Positions 18,522-28,624 are shown, numbered from the stretch's first letter. The stretch is DNA of 64,000 nucleotides from Pseudomonas sp. dw_358 (GCF_018449655.1 NZ_JAAVUX010000023.1:1-64000); one strand, 5' to 3'. The notes: generated from the letters alone by a model not told the origin. Numbers and translations: made by a program.

Positions 18522-18899
18522 ATGGACGTCAAGGACTTGAATCAGATAGACATCAGCCAACTGCCCGCCTCGCTGCAGACATTGATCGAATGCATCGGCC
18601 TGGAAAACGCCTACTGCATGACCCGCCGCTACGGCGGCCGCCCCAAGTATATTCCCAAACACGTAAGGCGTACGTCGCTGTCCCAGTGGCTGCCGATCGA
18701 GGCCTTGGCCGAACTGATCCGGCGCTACGCCGGCACCGCCCTGGAAATCCCCAAGGCCGATCACTTCGAGCGTCAATTGCGCAACCTGCAGATTCACCGT
18801 GCCACCGAACAGGGCTGTTCACGCAGTGTGCTGGCAGACCGTTATGGGCTGAGCCTGCGCCAGATCGGCAATATCCGGCGCCAGGCGGGGGCCGTCTGA
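18522..18899 (+). CDS. Mor transcription activator family protein (phage Mu Mor/C-like)
   Basis: A 125-residue protein. The Mor signature is YIPKHVRRTSLSQWLPIEALAELIRRYAGTALEIPKAD followed by a C-terminal helix-turn-helix CSRSVLADRYGLSLRQIGNIRRQ. Mor proteins activate middle phage promoters, but no phage gene flanks it: upstream is a lipoprotein gene and downstream the convergent tamB. AAGGGA lies about 10 bases before ATG 18522. It is either domesticated or a phage remnant. Confidence 0.87.
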   Translation: MDVKDLNQIDISQLPASLQTLIECIGLENAYCMTRRYGGRPKYIPKHVRRTSLSQWLPIEALAELIRRYAGTALEIPKADHFERQLRNLQIHRATEQGCSRSVLADRYGLSLRQIGNIRRQAGAV

Positions 18900-18930
18900 G
18901 TCCCGGATGCCATCTCGCGCAGGCTCCCCA

Positions 18931-21900
18931 CTAGAAATCACGTTTGTAAAAGATATCCAGCGAGCTGGCCACACCGCTAGCGGCTTCGACATACAGCTTC
19001 TTGCTCAGCAGATAGCGCAAGGCGACCGTGTTGGCCGGCTCGAACACTCCGACGCCATAACGCAGGATCAGCTTGTCGGTCAGGTTGCCGCTGGCCACCA
19101 CGCTGGTGGTGGTACCGCTGCCTTGAGTGTCGAGCTGGAAGTCCTTGATGCCCAGGTCACTGGCCAGCTTGCCGGCCGTCGATGAACTCCCCGCCAACCC
19201 CAGCGCCAGGGCCGCCTGCGCCAGCATGTTGTTGTCTTCTCCCGTGGTGCTCAGCGGCCGTCCCAGGACCAGGTATGAAAGCGCTTCTTCCTGCCCCATC
19301 GCCGGTTCGGAAAAGACCGTACTGGTGGGCTGCTCGGCGCTGCCGCTCAGGCGAATGCCGGCGATGATGTCGTCGGTCTGGCGGATGGCTTCGATGTCCA
19401 GATAGGGCTGATCCACAGGCCCGGAAAACAACAACCGGGCGCGGCGAATGGTCAGACGCTGGCCATAGGCACGATAGCGCCCGTCGTTCAGGGTCAATTC
19501 GCCACGGGTGTCCAGATTGTCGCCGATGTGCACATGCCCGGCGAGGTTGGCGGTCAGGCCGAAACCACTGAAGGTCAGCTTGTCGGTGCCGACGATCACG
19601 TCGATGTCCATGGCCACCGCCAGCGGCGGGGCGGAGGGCGCCTGTTGACCGATGATGACCGTGTCGTCCGACACCTTGACCGTCGATGGCGGCAATTGCC
19701 GAATGGTGATGCTGCCCTTGGGCACGGCCACCTTGCCGGAGACGGCAAGGTGATCGTTGGCCAACTCGATCTTGAGGTCCGGCGCGGCTTCCAGCGAGGC
19801 ATAGGGTTCCACAGTGACCGGCAATTGCGCGCCCTTGATCCAGAGTTGCGCTGCCAGCCCCCGGGCCCAGTCCAGGTGACCGGCGAGGGTGCCCTGCCCG
19901 GCATCCCCGCTCTTCCAGGCACCGTCCAGTTGCAGGTTTTCGCCATTGATCGTGGCCATCACCTTGAGGTCCTGCAAGGGGGTGGGCAACTGGCCGCCGG
20001 AGACCTCGCCCTTGCTCAGGGTGATGCTGCCGTTGATGCGCGGGGTGAGCAACAGGCCGGCGATGCGTCCGCTGCCGTCAAGCTGGCCGGCGAGCTTGTC
20101 GATTTGCGGCACAAAGGGGCGCGCTACTGAAATGTCCAGACCCGCCAGGGTAAACTCGCCGGACACCGGTTTGTCCGGGGCCAAGGGGTCGATCTGGGTA
20201 CTGACCCGCAGGGTACCGAGCTTGCCGCCGGCGAAATTCAGCTCGGTGTCGACCCGCCGCGGGTTGAGCTGGCTGTTCAACGTCAGGGCCTGGTACGGAA
20301 ACACCAGCCACTGGCCTTGATCACGAATGCGCAAGGTGCCGCCACTGGCGTCCACTGTGACCCGACCGCGGGGGCCGCTGGCCGGCAGGTCAAGCTGCAG
20401 GTCGGCATTGAGATCACCCTGCCAGGCCAGATCACGAGGCAGCCAGGGGCGCAGGCTGTTCAGCGGGAAACCCTTGAGGTGATAACGCAGACTGGGGTCG
20501 GGCGCCAGGCGCTGGTCTTCGCCGCACAGGCTGGCGGGCCCGGAGCGCCAGCAGTGGGCGCCGAAATTGACGGTGCCGTTCGCCAGCCGCTCGAGCCGGG
20601 CCGGGCCCTGCAAGCGCCAGTCCTGACCCCCGGCCTGGATGTCGCCGCTCACCAGCCGGCCGCGCCAGTTGCCCTGAGCCAGACCTCCATCGACAGCCAG
20701 CGCCAGGGTCAGCAACGGCCCCTTGAGGCCCAGTTGCACAGCCTGTTGTCTCAGGTCTCCGGAACCTTTCGCCGTCAGGGTGCCGAGGTCACTGTCGCCG
20801 CTGTGCAGGCCGCTGGCAAGCAAGTCCAGACTGCCACGCTGGCGTGCATCCAGCCCGGCGGTCAGGGCAATGCTCTGGATGCGATTGCCGGCCAGCGCCA
20901 GCTGCTGCCCCTGCAACTGGAGCTGTCCCTGAGGCACTTGCAGGCTGCCACTGGCGTCGAGTCGGCCCTTGAGCTGCCCTTGCAGGCCTGGCCATAGCTG
21001 GCCCAGACGCGGCAGGTCAAGGTCCAGTTTTGCTGCCACCCGCTGGTCAAGGCTCGCCATGCCTTGCACACGGTTATCGCCCAGGCGCACTTGCAGGTTG
21101 TTCAACAGCCAGCGCTGGTCGACGCCCTTGGCCTGGACCTGGAACACGGCGGGCTGACCGCGCAGGCGCCCCTTGATGTCGGCGTCGGCATCCAGGTTCA
21201 GCTTGCCGTCGACCCACTGGCCGCTGCTGCGCAAAGTCCCGCCCAGATCGCCCGGCAATGGGGCGAGCCAGTAGGCCGGATCAATGTCGCTCAATTGCAG
21301 CGCCGTGTCCCAGGCCAGACCGTCGGCGAACTTCAGGTTCAGGTGCCCGCTGGCCTGGCCCTTGCCAGCAGTGACTTGCAGCTGTGGCAGAAATACCTGC
21401 TGGAGATTGCCGCTGAAGGGGGTGAGGACGCTGAAGGCCCCCGCCGGGCCGTCGAGATCGCCCTGGACGTTGCCCAGGTAGTTGCCGTCCCGATAGCTGA
21501 TCTCGCCATCCAGCCGGCGCAGCTTCACCGGCACGGGCGCGGCTTGCGGGTACAGACGCTCCCAGGGGAAGTCTCGCCAGCCGACCCTGCTCTCGATGAC
21601 CAGGCCATCGTGCCAGTCCACATGGCCGCTGATGCCCAAGTGCTGGGTATCGGAGGCCGTCAGGTCCAGTGCCTCGATCTGTGCCTGATGTGCATCGGCA
21701 CGGCCGCGCAGGGCCAGGCCGATGCTGCCCTGTTCGGCCGGCAACTGTGCCTGACCGTCGATACGGTAACCGGCTTGCAGGTCGCCAGCGGCGTTCAACA
21801 CCAGGTGCTGCAACGTCAGAGTATCGGGCAATTGACCACTGGCCTTGAACGCGTCGGAAGTGATTCTCAACCGGGCCGGCAGATCGGGATCGAGGGCTTT

Positions 21901-22623
21901 GACCTGACCTTGCAGTTGCCCCGTCAGATAGCCGGTGCTTTGCCCGGTCAAGTGCAGCACGTCCTGCAATGGCCCCTGAGCGGTCAGCGCCAGCTGCCAG
22001 GGCCTGCCACTGACCTCCGGCAACTGCAACTGCACATCGGCGTTGAGGGGCCACTGACCGGTAGGTTGCAGCTGGCCCGTGAGGTCCAGGACAAGATCGC
22101 CGTGTTGCAGGTGCGCGGTTTCGATCTGCATGCCGTTGTCGCGCCAACGGGCGACCAGCTTGACGCCCCGTACCAGCTCATTGCCATCCAGGCGCAGCAC
22201 GCCCAGCTGCACATCCCCCAACTCGATGGCCAGAGGCAGCTTCAGTTCGGGCAGCAGCACTGGACCGCCGGCGGGTGCCTTGGCGCCGGGCGCAAAGCTC
22301 ATGTCGACGCTTTCGGCTTGCAGCCAATCAATGCACAGCGCCGCACGCAGCAAGCACTCCGGTTGCCAGTCCAGCGACGGCCCGCCCACCACGATATGAT
22401 CGCCACCCTGTTGCCAGGTCAGGCGGGCTGCACTCCAGCGCCCCACCAGCTGCCCCTGGAACTGCTCGACCTGCAAACCGGGCACCCGCGCCAGCACCCA
22501 GCGGCTGCCACTTTCGCTGCTCAGCAAGGCGTACACCCCGAGCATGGCCAGAAGCATCAGCACCAGCAACCCGGCGATGCCGATGCCTGCCCATTTCAGC
22601 GCTCTTGTCACCCACTGCCTCAC
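18931..22623 (-). CDS. tamB: Translocation and assembly module subunit TamB
   Basis: A 1230-residue protein. It has an N-terminal membrane anchor (residues about 12-35), a long beta-rich repetitive body, and a C-terminal TamB (DUF490) domain including SYLVLGRPLS and KLYVEAASGV near the end. TamB spans the periplasm and works with TamA in outer-membrane protein insertion and phospholipid transport. It starts with GTG at 22623, overlapping the tamA stop as GTGA, so translation is coupled. Confidence 0.93.
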   Translation of the reverse strand: MRQWVTRALKWAGIGIAGLLVLMLLAMLGVYALLSSESGSRWVLARVPGLQVEQFQGQLVGRWSAARLTWQQGGDHIVVGGPSLDWQPECLLRAALCIDWLQAESVDMSFAPGAKAPAGGPVLLPELKLPLAIELGDVQLGVLRLDGNELVRGVKLVARWRDNGMQIETAHLQHGDLVLDLTGQLQPTGQWPLNADVQLQLPEVSGRPWQLALTAQGPLQDVLHLTGQSTGYLTGQLQGQVKALDPDLPARLRITSDAFKASGQLPDTLTLQHLVLNAAGDLQAGYRIDGQAQLPAEQGSIGLALRGRADAHQAQIEALDLTASDTQHLGISGHVDWHDGLVIESRVGWRDFPWERLYPQAAPVPVKLRRLDGEISYRDGNYLGNVQGDLDGPAGAFSVLTPFSGNLQQVFLPQLQVTAGKGQASGHLNLKFADGLAWDTALQLSDIDPAYWLAPLPGDLGGTLRSSGQWVDGKLNLDADADIKGRLRGQPAVFQVQAKGVDQRWLLNNLQVRLGDNRVQGMASLDQRVAAKLDLDLPRLGQLWPGLQGQLKGRLDASGSLQVPQGQLQLQGQQLALAGNRIQSIALTAGLDARQRGSLDLLASGLHSGDSDLGTLTAKGSGDLRQQAVQLGLKGPLLTLALAVDGGLAQGNWRGRLVSGDIQAGGQDWRLQGPARLERLANGTVNFGAHCWRSGPASLCGEDQRLAPDPSLRYHLKGFPLNSLRPWLPRDLAWQGDLNADLQLDLPASGPRGRVTVDASGGTLRIRDQGQWLVFPYQALTLNSQLNPRRVDTELNFAGGKLGTLRVSTQIDPLAPDKPVSGEFTLAGLDISVARPFVPQIDKLAGQLDGSGRIAGLLLTPRINGSITLSKGEVSGGQLPTPLQDLKVMATINGENLQLDGAWKSGDAGQGTLAGHLDWARGLAAQLWIKGAQLPVTVEPYASLEAAPDLKIELANDHLAVSGKVAVPKGSITIRQLPPSTVKVSDDTVIIGQQAPSAPPLAVAMDIDVIVGTDKLTFSGFGLTANLAGHVHIGDNLDTRGELTLNDGRYRAYGQRLTIRRARLLFSGPVDQPYLDIEAIRQTDDIIAGIRLSGSAEQPTSTVFSEPAMGQEEALSYLVLGRPLSTTGEDNNMLAQAALALGLAGSSSTAGKLASDLGIKDFQLDTQGSGTTTSVVASGNLTDKLILRYGVGVFEPANTVALRYLLSKKLYVEAASGVASSLDIFYKRDF

Positions 22624-24359
22624 AATTCAGGCCCCATGGAAAAATGCAGGCGCACCCCGCCAGTATCGTCCATCGGGTGCGCCAGATCGATGCGGATCGG
22701 CCCCACGGGTGAAACCCAGCGAATGCCGATACCGATCCCGGTCTTCAGGCTGGGCAGTTGCAAGGTGTTGAAGGCGTTGCCTTGATCGATGAAGGTCGCG
22801 ATGCGCCACTTTTCGGCGATGGAATATTGATACTCGACACTGCCTGCCACCAGGTAGCGGCCGCCGATGCGGTCGCCGTCGGAGTTTTCCGGGGACAGTT
22901 CCTGATAACCGTAGCCGCGCACACTCTGGTCGCCGCCGGCAAAGAAGCGCAAGGACGGTGGAATGGTCTTGTAGCCATTGGTGATACTGCCGCCAAATTG
23001 CAGACGGCCGAGCAGGCGGTGATTCTGCCCCAGGGTGGTCAGGCCCTTGAGCAACACGTTGCCATGCACCAGGTTGTTGTCCGAGCCGATGCCTTCCTTG
23101 GCCGCTTCGGCGTCGAATTGCAACCGGTAGCCATTGTGCGGGTCGACCTTGTTGTCGCTTTTCAGGTAACCATAACTGATGCCCGGCATGAGCAAGGTGC
23201 TCTGGCCGGTGTCATTGCCCAAACGATATTCTTCATGCTGCAACTTGAGGGAAATCACTCGTTCCCAGCCACTGGGCAGCTTGCTGTGCCATTCGGGCCC
23301 CACTGTCAGCAGTTTGCTCAGGCTGTCGGTGTCGGCGATTTCCTCATATTGATAGCCACCGGCCCAACGCAGCTTGTCGGTGAGCGGCGGGTCCAGGGGT
23401 GTGTCGTACCACAGGCCGATGTTCTGCCGGGGCGCCGAGAGCTCCGCCTCGGCGCCGTAACTGTCACCGGCCGAATTGACCCAGTGGCGCGTCCAGTTCG
23501 ACTTCAAGCGTGGCCCCACGTCGGTGGAGTAGCCGACGCCCAGGCCCATGGTGCGCGGCTTGCGCAGGGTCAGGCGGACCTGCACCGGGATGATCTTCTG
23601 CGCGGTCGCCGACGTCGGCGAAGCGTCCACCAGTACGCCCTCGAAGTAGCCACTGGACTGCAAGGCCTGATTGAGCTCGTTGACCAGATTGGAATCGTAG
23701 GGGGTGCCGCCCTTGAAGGGCACCAGCCGCTGCAACAGGCTCTCGTCGAACGGCGTGTCACCTTCGAAATGCACGGTACCCAGGGTGTAGCGCGGGCCGC
23801 TTTCGTATACCAGTTCGATGTCGGCCACATTGGCTTCGGGGTCCACCGCCAGGCGCTGGGCGGTGAAGTGGCCGCTGAAGAAGCCATAGCGCGACGCCTG
23901 ATTGAGGATCAGCCGCTTGGCATCGTCGTAGAGGCCGTGGTTCAACGGTTGGCCCGGCTGCAGCGCCTTGACGTCCGGCAGGCGGAAGCCCTTGAGTGCC
24001 GAGAGCGCCCCCTCCACGCGCAAGGTCACATGGCGCAGGCGCACAGGTTCGCCGGGCCGGACTGTCAACAGCAATGTGGGATTGCTGCCCGCCCGCACGC
24101 TGCTGTCGATCTGTGCATGGTAGAAACCGAGGGCCTGGGCGGCCTTGCTCGCCTGTTCGCGGGCCGCGCGCTGGGAGCGGCGCAAGGCCCGCTCGTCACG
24201 CTCGGCGACACTGCCGATATAGCCTTCGATATTGGCCTGCAACGCGGCATCCGCAGGCTGCACCCGGACCTCGAGAACGCCCTGGGCCTGGGCACCGAGG
24301 CTGACACACAGCAGCATCATGCCGCCGCGCGTGGAAAATTTTGGCAGATAGAACGTCAT
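22620..24359 (-). CDS. tamA: Outer-membrane assembly protein TamA (Omp85 family)
   Basis: A 579-residue Omp85 protein. A signal peptide (MTFYLPKFSTRGGMMLLCV, cleavage after AQA) is followed by three POTRA domains and a C-terminal barrel with the conserved FFAGGDQSVRGYGYQEL and GGRYLVAGSVEYQY motifs. I choose ATG 24359; the frame upstream to 24485 lacks family resemblance. It pairs with tamB (GTGA overlap). Confidence 0.92.
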   Translation of the reverse strand: MTFYLPKFSTRGGMMLLCVSLGAQAQGVLEVRVQPADAALQANIEGYIGSVAERDERALRRSQRAAREQASKAAQALGFYHAQIDSSVRAGSNPTLLLTVRPGEPVRLRHVTLRVEGALSALKGFRLPDVKALQPGQPLNHGLYDDAKRLILNQASRYGFFSGHFTAQRLAVDPEANVADIELVYESGPRYTLGTVHFEGDTPFDESLLQRLVPFKGGTPYDSNLVNELNQALQSSGYFEGVLVDASPTSATAQKIIPVQVRLTLRKPRTMGLGVGYSTDVGPRLKSNWTRHWVNSAGDSYGAEAELSAPRQNIGLWYDTPLDPPLTDKLRWAGGYQYEEIADTDSLSKLLTVGPEWHSKLPSGWERVISLKLQHEEYRLGNDTGQSTLLMPGISYGYLKSDNKVDPHNGYRLQFDAEAAKEGIGSDNNLVHGNVLLKGLTTLGQNHRLLGRLQFGGSITNGYKTIPPSLRFFAGGDQSVRGYGYQELSPENSDGDRIGGRYLVAGSVEYQYSIAEKWRIATFIDQGNAFNTLQLPSLKTGIGIGIRWVSPVGPIRIDLAHPMDDTGGVRLHFSMGPEL

Positions 24360-24423
24360 AGGCGCGAATGCTATCACGGCCCCCCGGCAAAATATGTTTC
24401 CCGACACATAACATCCGCTGCCG

Positions 24424-25074
24424 TCAGGCCTCGGCCACCATGCGCTCCACCAGTTGCGGGCTGGGGTGCATGAACACGTGCTCAAGCACCGGCCCTACAG
24501 CGATTTCGCCCAGCTGCTGATAGCCGTTCTGCTGATAGAAATCCAGGTAGTGCGGGTTGCCTGTGTCCAGCACCACGCCATCGGAATGCTCGTCTACGGC
24601 GCACCAGTCGTGGACGGCGGCCAGCAGTTGCCCGGCAAAGTGCGCGCCCTCGAAATCGCTGTGCAGCCCCAGCATCGGCAGGACATGCACGGCGTCGGTG
24701 GGCACGCAGGCCATTACCGCATCATGGTATTCCAGATAACGCCGGGTGCAATCCAGCCCGGTGTCGATGACCATGCGCATGCGCCATGCCCAGCTTTCAG
24801 TGACCCCGAGACGACGCTGGGGCGGCGCGATCAGGGCCACTCCGACCAGACGGTCATCGAGCAACAGCCCCAAGGCCGGCAGGTCCTGCAGGAAATGCTG
24901 TTTCACGCGCTGGCGCACGGTGGCCAGCACGCGTTGTTCATAACCGCTGCGCTCGGCCTCGAACACCCAGGCAAAGGTTGCGTCGTGCCGGTAGGTCTGA
25001 AACAACAAGGCCCGGATCTCGCGGGAATAGCCACGGTCCAGTGAGCGGATCTCGGCAACGGCTTGGCCTGACAT
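24424..25074 (-). CDS. GNAT family N-acetyltransferase
   Basis: A 216-residue protein starting at ATG 25074 (MSGQAVAEIRSL), with AAGGAG upstream. The acetyl-CoA motif region is LPMLGLHSDFEGAHFAGQLLAAVHDWC, followed by GVVLDTGNPHYLDFYQQNGYQQLGE, typical of GNATs. Upstream of tamAB on the same strand (64-bp gap) and divergent from xthA. The acceptor substrate is unknown. Confidence 0.8.
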   Translation of the reverse strand: MSGQAVAEIRSLDRGYSREIRALLFQTYRHDATFAWVFEAERSGYEQRVLATVRQRVKQHFLQDLPALGLLLDDRLVGVALIAPPQRRLGVTESWAWRMRMVIDTGLDCTRRYLEYHDAVMACVPTDAVHVLPMLGLHSDFEGAHFAGQLLAAVHDWCAVDEHSDGVVLDTGNPHYLDFYQQNGYQQLGEIAVGPVLEHVFMHPSPQLVERMVAEA

Positions 25075-25209
25075 GGGGCAACTCCTTGAGCAAACGGTCG
25101 AGCGAAACGCTCTGTGCCCAATAATGGAGGCCACAGGCAGCCGGCAGTTCCACTGGCGATGCGCGGTGCGCTCCGTTAGCATCGCGGTTTTGTTCAGGAT
25201 TGCCGGCCC

Positions 25210-26028
25210 ATGAAGATCGTCTCATTCAACATCAATGGTCTGCGTGCCCGCCCCCACCAACTGGCCGCGCTGATCGACAAGCACCAGCCGGACGTCATCG
25301 GCCTGCAGGAAACCAAGGTGTCGGACGAGCAGTTTCCCTACGCCGAAATCGAAGCGCTGGGCTACCACGTGCACTTTCATGGGCAGAAGGGCCATTACGG
25401 CGTGGCTTTGCTGTCGCGCCAGGCGCCACTGAGCCTGCACAAGGGCTTTGCCAGTGACGACGAAGCGGCTCAGCGGCGCTTCATCTACGGTACCTTCGCC
25501 GACGCCGGCGGCGCCGCCGTGACCATCATGAACGGCTACTTCCCCCAGGGCGAAAGCCGCGACCACCCCACCAAATTCCCGGCCAAGCAGCGCTTCTACA
25601 GCGACTTGCAAGCCTTGCTGGAACGCGAATACCGCAACGACCAGCCCTTGATCGTCATGGGCGACATCAACATTTCCCCGCAAGACAGCGACATCGGCAT
25701 CGGCCCCGACAATGCCAAGCGCTGGCTGAAAACCGGCAAGTGCAGCTTCCTCCCGGAAGAGCGCGAGTGGCTGGCACGCTTGAAGGACTGGGGTCTGGTA
25801 GACAGCTTTCGCCACTTGCACCCCGAGGTGGTCGACCAGTTCAGCTGGTTCGACTACCGCAGCCGCGGTTTCGAGGACACGCCCAAGCGCGGCCTGCGCA
25901 TCGATGTGATCATGGCCTCGACCGGGTTGCTGCCACGGGTCAAGGCGGCCGGCGTGGACTATGCGCTGCGCGGCATGGAAAAACCCTCTGACCATGCACC
26001 GATCTGGCTCGAGCTGTCATCCAACTGA
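25210..26028 (+). CDS. xthA: Exodeoxyribonuclease III
   Basis: A 272-residue AP endonuclease/exonuclease. It starts MKIVSFNINGLRARPHQL; catalytic E34 is in LQETK, the Asp-Asn pair in MGDINISPQDSDIG, and the terminal His in SDHAPIW. It nicks DNA 5' to abasic sites and removes 3' blocks in base excision repair. Length matches E. coli XthA. Confidence 0.95.
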   Translation: MKIVSFNINGLRARPHQLAALIDKHQPDVIGLQETKVSDEQFPYAEIEALGYHVHFHGQKGHYGVALLSRQAPLSLHKGFASDDEAAQRRFIYGTFADAGGAAVTIMNGYFPQGESRDHPTKFPAKQRFYSDLQALLEREYRNDQPLIVMGDINISPQDSDIGIGPDNAKRWLKTGKCSFLPEEREWLARLKDWGLVDSFRHLHPEVVDQFSWFDYRSRGFEDTPKRGLRIDVIMASTGLLPRVKAAGVDYALRGMEKPSDHAPIWLELSSN

Positions 26029-26074
26029 CATCCATCCGTCTTAATCTGCGGGGCACTTCGCCAAGGTGCCCAGC

Positions 26075-27379
26075 ATGCGAGCCGGCCTTCTCCTTCTTTT
26101 ACTGATCCCGGTGTTCGCCCTGGCGCAACCGGCAGTGCTGCGCATCCAGGGCTCCAACACCATCGGCGCGGAGCTCGGCCCGGCCCTGGTGCGCGGCCTC
26201 CTGCAAGCCCAGGGCGCCCGACAGATCAGCACGGTTCCCGGCGAGCACCCCAACGAGGTGCAGATCAATGCAGTGGATGCCTCTGGCCAACCCTTGAGCG
26301 TCACTATCGGTGCCCACGGTTCCAGCACCGGGTTTGCCGCGTTGAAGAGCGGCAACGCCGATCTGGTCGCCTCCTCCAGGCCCATCAACGATCAGGAACG
26401 GGCCGACCTGCAAGCCTCGGGCGACCTGAAAAGCAGCGAGGCCGAACAGGTCATCGCCATCGACGGCGTCGCCGTGATCGTCCACCCGGACAACCCGATC
26501 CGTGAACTCGGCACCGAGCAACTGGCGCAGCTGTTCTCCGGCGAACGGACTCAGTGGGACAGCCTGGGCGGCAAAGGCCCCGTGCACCTGTATGCCCGCG
26601 ACAACCAGTCCGGCACCTGGGAAACCTTTCGCGAGCTGGTGCTGGCGCCGCAGGGCAAAAGCTTGTCGGCCGATGCCTGGCGCCTGGAATCCAGCGAGCA
26701 ACTCTCCGATGAAGTCAGCCATGACCCGCAGGCCATCGGCTTCATCGGCCTGCCGTACGTGCGCCACGCCCGCGCGCTGGCCATCACCGACGGCGCCGCG
26801 CAGCCCATGCTGCCCACCCGCAGCCTGATCGCCACCGAGGACTACCCGCTGTCGCGGCGGCTGTACTTCTACCTGCCGCCGGGTCAGCCCAATGGCTGGG
26901 CCCAGGCATTAGTGCGTTTTACTCAGAGCGACCCAGGCCAGGCCATCGTCGCCCAGTGCGGTTTCGTTGCGCAGACAGTTCAGGCGATCCAGGTCCTTGC
27001 GACCGACCGTATGCCGGCAACCTATGCCGACCTGACTCGCCAGGCCCAGCGACTGTCGGTGAACTTCCGCTTCGCCAAAGGCAGCGCCAGCCTCGACAAC
27101 AAGGCCCGCGCCGACGTGCAACGAGTGATCGATTACCTGAACCGCACCAACAAGCTCGTCCACCAGGTCACCCTGGTGGGCTTCGGCGACGAAAAAACCG
27201 ACCCCGACCGCGCCCGCCTGCTCTCGCGCCTGCGCGCCATGGCCGTGCGCCGCGAGCTGGTGAAACAGGGGGTGGTGCTGCGCGAAATTGTCGGCATGGG
27301 CAGTGAAATGCCGGTGGCGGGGAATGCGATGGATGAGGGGCGGATCAAGAATCGGCGGGTGGAGGTCTGGGTGCATTGA
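26075..27379 (+). CDS. PstS-like phosphate-binding/OmpA fusion protein
   Basis: A 434-residue protein with signal peptide (MRAGLLLLLLIPVFALA). A PstS-like domain (about residues 20-310) contains IQGSNTIGAELGPALV and DNQSGTWETFRELV. It is joined to a C-terminal OmpA domain (SVNFRFAKGSASLDNKARAD... RIKNRRVEVWVH) that binds peptidoglycan. I choose ATG 26075, with AAGG upstream, over a GTG at 26066. A periplasmic ligand sensor tied to the cell wall is plausible; phosphate binding itself is not demonstrated. Confidence 0.88.
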   Translation: MRAGLLLLLLIPVFALAQPAVLRIQGSNTIGAELGPALVRGLLQAQGARQISTVPGEHPNEVQINAVDASGQPLSVTIGAHGSSTGFAALKSGNADLVASSRPINDQERADLQASGDLKSSEAEQVIAIDGVAVIVHPDNPIRELGTEQLAQLFSGERTQWDSLGGKGPVHLYARDNQSGTWETFRELVLAPQGKSLSADAWRLESSEQLSDEVSHDPQAIGFIGLPYVRHARALAITDGAAQPMLPTRSLIATEDYPLSRRLYFYLPPGQPNGWAQALVRFTQSDPGQAIVAQCGFVAQTVQAIQVLATDRMPATYADLTRQAQRLSVNFRFAKGSASLDNKARADVQRVIDYLNRTNKLVHQVTLVGFGDEKTDPDRARLLSRLRAMAVRRELVKQGVVLREIVGMGSEMPVAGNAMDEGRIKNRRVEVWVH

Positions 27380-27418
27380 TCAAGCTACACGCCACGACCC
27401 CACACAACCCGCGCGCGC

Positions 27419-28624
27419 CTACGCGGGGTATTTGCCCAGTTCGAATTTGCCTATCGCTGCCCGATGCACCTCATCCGGCCCATCCGCCAACCGCAGCGTA
27501 CGCTGCATCGCGTACATATAAGCCAACGGAAAATCATCACTGACCCCAGCCCCGCCATGCATCTGGATCGCCCGGTCGATCACGCGCAAGGCCACGTTGG
27601 GCGCGGCCACTTTGATCTGGGCGATCTCGCTGCGGGCGACTTTGTTGCCGACGGTGTCCATCATGTAGGCCGCTTTGAGTGTCAGCAGGCGGGCCATGTC
27701 GATCTCCATCCGTGAATCGGCGATCTTGTCGATGTTGCCGCCCAATTGCGCCAAAGGCCGGCCGAACGCCTTGCGATCCAGGGAGCGCCGGCACAGCAAT
27801 TCCAAGGCCCGTTCGGCCATGCCGATCGAGCGCATGCAGTGGTGAATCCGCCCCGGCCCCAGGCGACCCTGGGCGATCTCGAAGCCGCGCCCCTCCCCCA
27901 ACAGCACATGGTCATAGGGCACTCGCACGTTTTCGAACAGCACCTCGGCATGACCGTGGGGCGCATCGTCGTAGCCGAACACCGGCAGCGGCCGGACGAT
28001 TTTCACCCCCAGGGTGTCGGTGGGTACCAGAATCATCGAGTGCTGCTGATGACGGGGCCCGTCGGGGTGGCTCAGGCCCATGAAGATCATGATCTTGCAG
28101 CGCGGGTCGCAGGCGCCGGATGTCCACCACTTGCGCCCGTTGATGACCCATTCATCGCCATCACGCACGGCGGTAGCCGCCATGTTGGTGGCGTCCGAAG
28201 AGGCCACGTCCGGTTCGGTCATGGCAAAAGCCGAGCGGATCTCGCCGCGCATCAGCGGCGCCAGCCATCGCTGCTGCTGGGCCTCGCTGGCATAGCGCAC
28301 CAGCACCTCCATGTTGCCCGTGTCCGGTGCCGAGCAATTGAAAGGCTCCGGGCCCAACAAGGATCGGCCCATGATCTCGGCCAGCGGCGCATATTCCAGA
28401 TTGGTCAAGCCGGCACCCAACGCCGAGTCCGGCAGAAACAGGTTCCACAGCCCGGCCTTGCGGGCCTGTTGCTTGAGCTGCTCCATGATTGCCGTGGGTT
28501 GCCAGCGATCACCCTCCGCGACCTGGCGGGCGAACACCGGTTCAGCCGGATAGACATGGGCGTCCATGAACGCGGTGACACGTTCGCAGAGTTCCTGGAC
28601 CTTGGGTGAATAGGCAAAATCCAT
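27419..28624 (-). CDS. Acyl-CoA dehydrogenase family protein (ACAD10/11-like)
   Basis: A 401-residue acyl-CoA dehydrogenase. Features are FAMTEPDVASSDATN, GRKWWTSGACDPRCK, PLAQLGGNIDKIADSRMEID, and QMHGGAGVSDDFPLAYMYA near the C-terminus. Its sequence is closer to the eukaryote-like ACAD10/11 group than to the enzyme at 4121. It starts at ATG 28624 with AAGG upstream, divergent from a LysR gene (163-bp gap) that probably regulates it. Confidence 0.9.
   Translation of the reverse strand: MDFAYSPKVQELCERVTAFMDAHVYPAEPVFARQVAEGDRWQPTAIMEQLKQQARKAGLWNLFLPDSALGAGLTNLEYAPLAEIMGRSLLGPEPFNCSAPDTGNMEVLVRYASEAQQQRWLAPLMRGEIRSAFAMTEPDVASSDATNMAATAVRDGDEWVINGRKWWTSGACDPRCKIMIFMGLSHPDGPRHQQHSMILVPTDTLGVKIVRPLPVFGYDDAPHGHAEVLFENVRVPYDHVLLGEGRGFEIAQGRLGPGRIHHCMRSIGMAERALELLCRRSLDRKAFGRPLAQLGGNIDKIADSRMEIDMARLLTLKAAYMMDTVGNKVARSEIAQIKVAAPNVALRVIDRAIQMHGGAGVSDDFPLAYMYAMQRTLRLADGPDEVHRAAIGKFELGKYPA

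Noticed and set aside
21064..22785. 573-residue plus-strand frame opposite tamB
   Set aside because: Antisense shadow; the tamB frame is complete with anchor and C-terminal domain.
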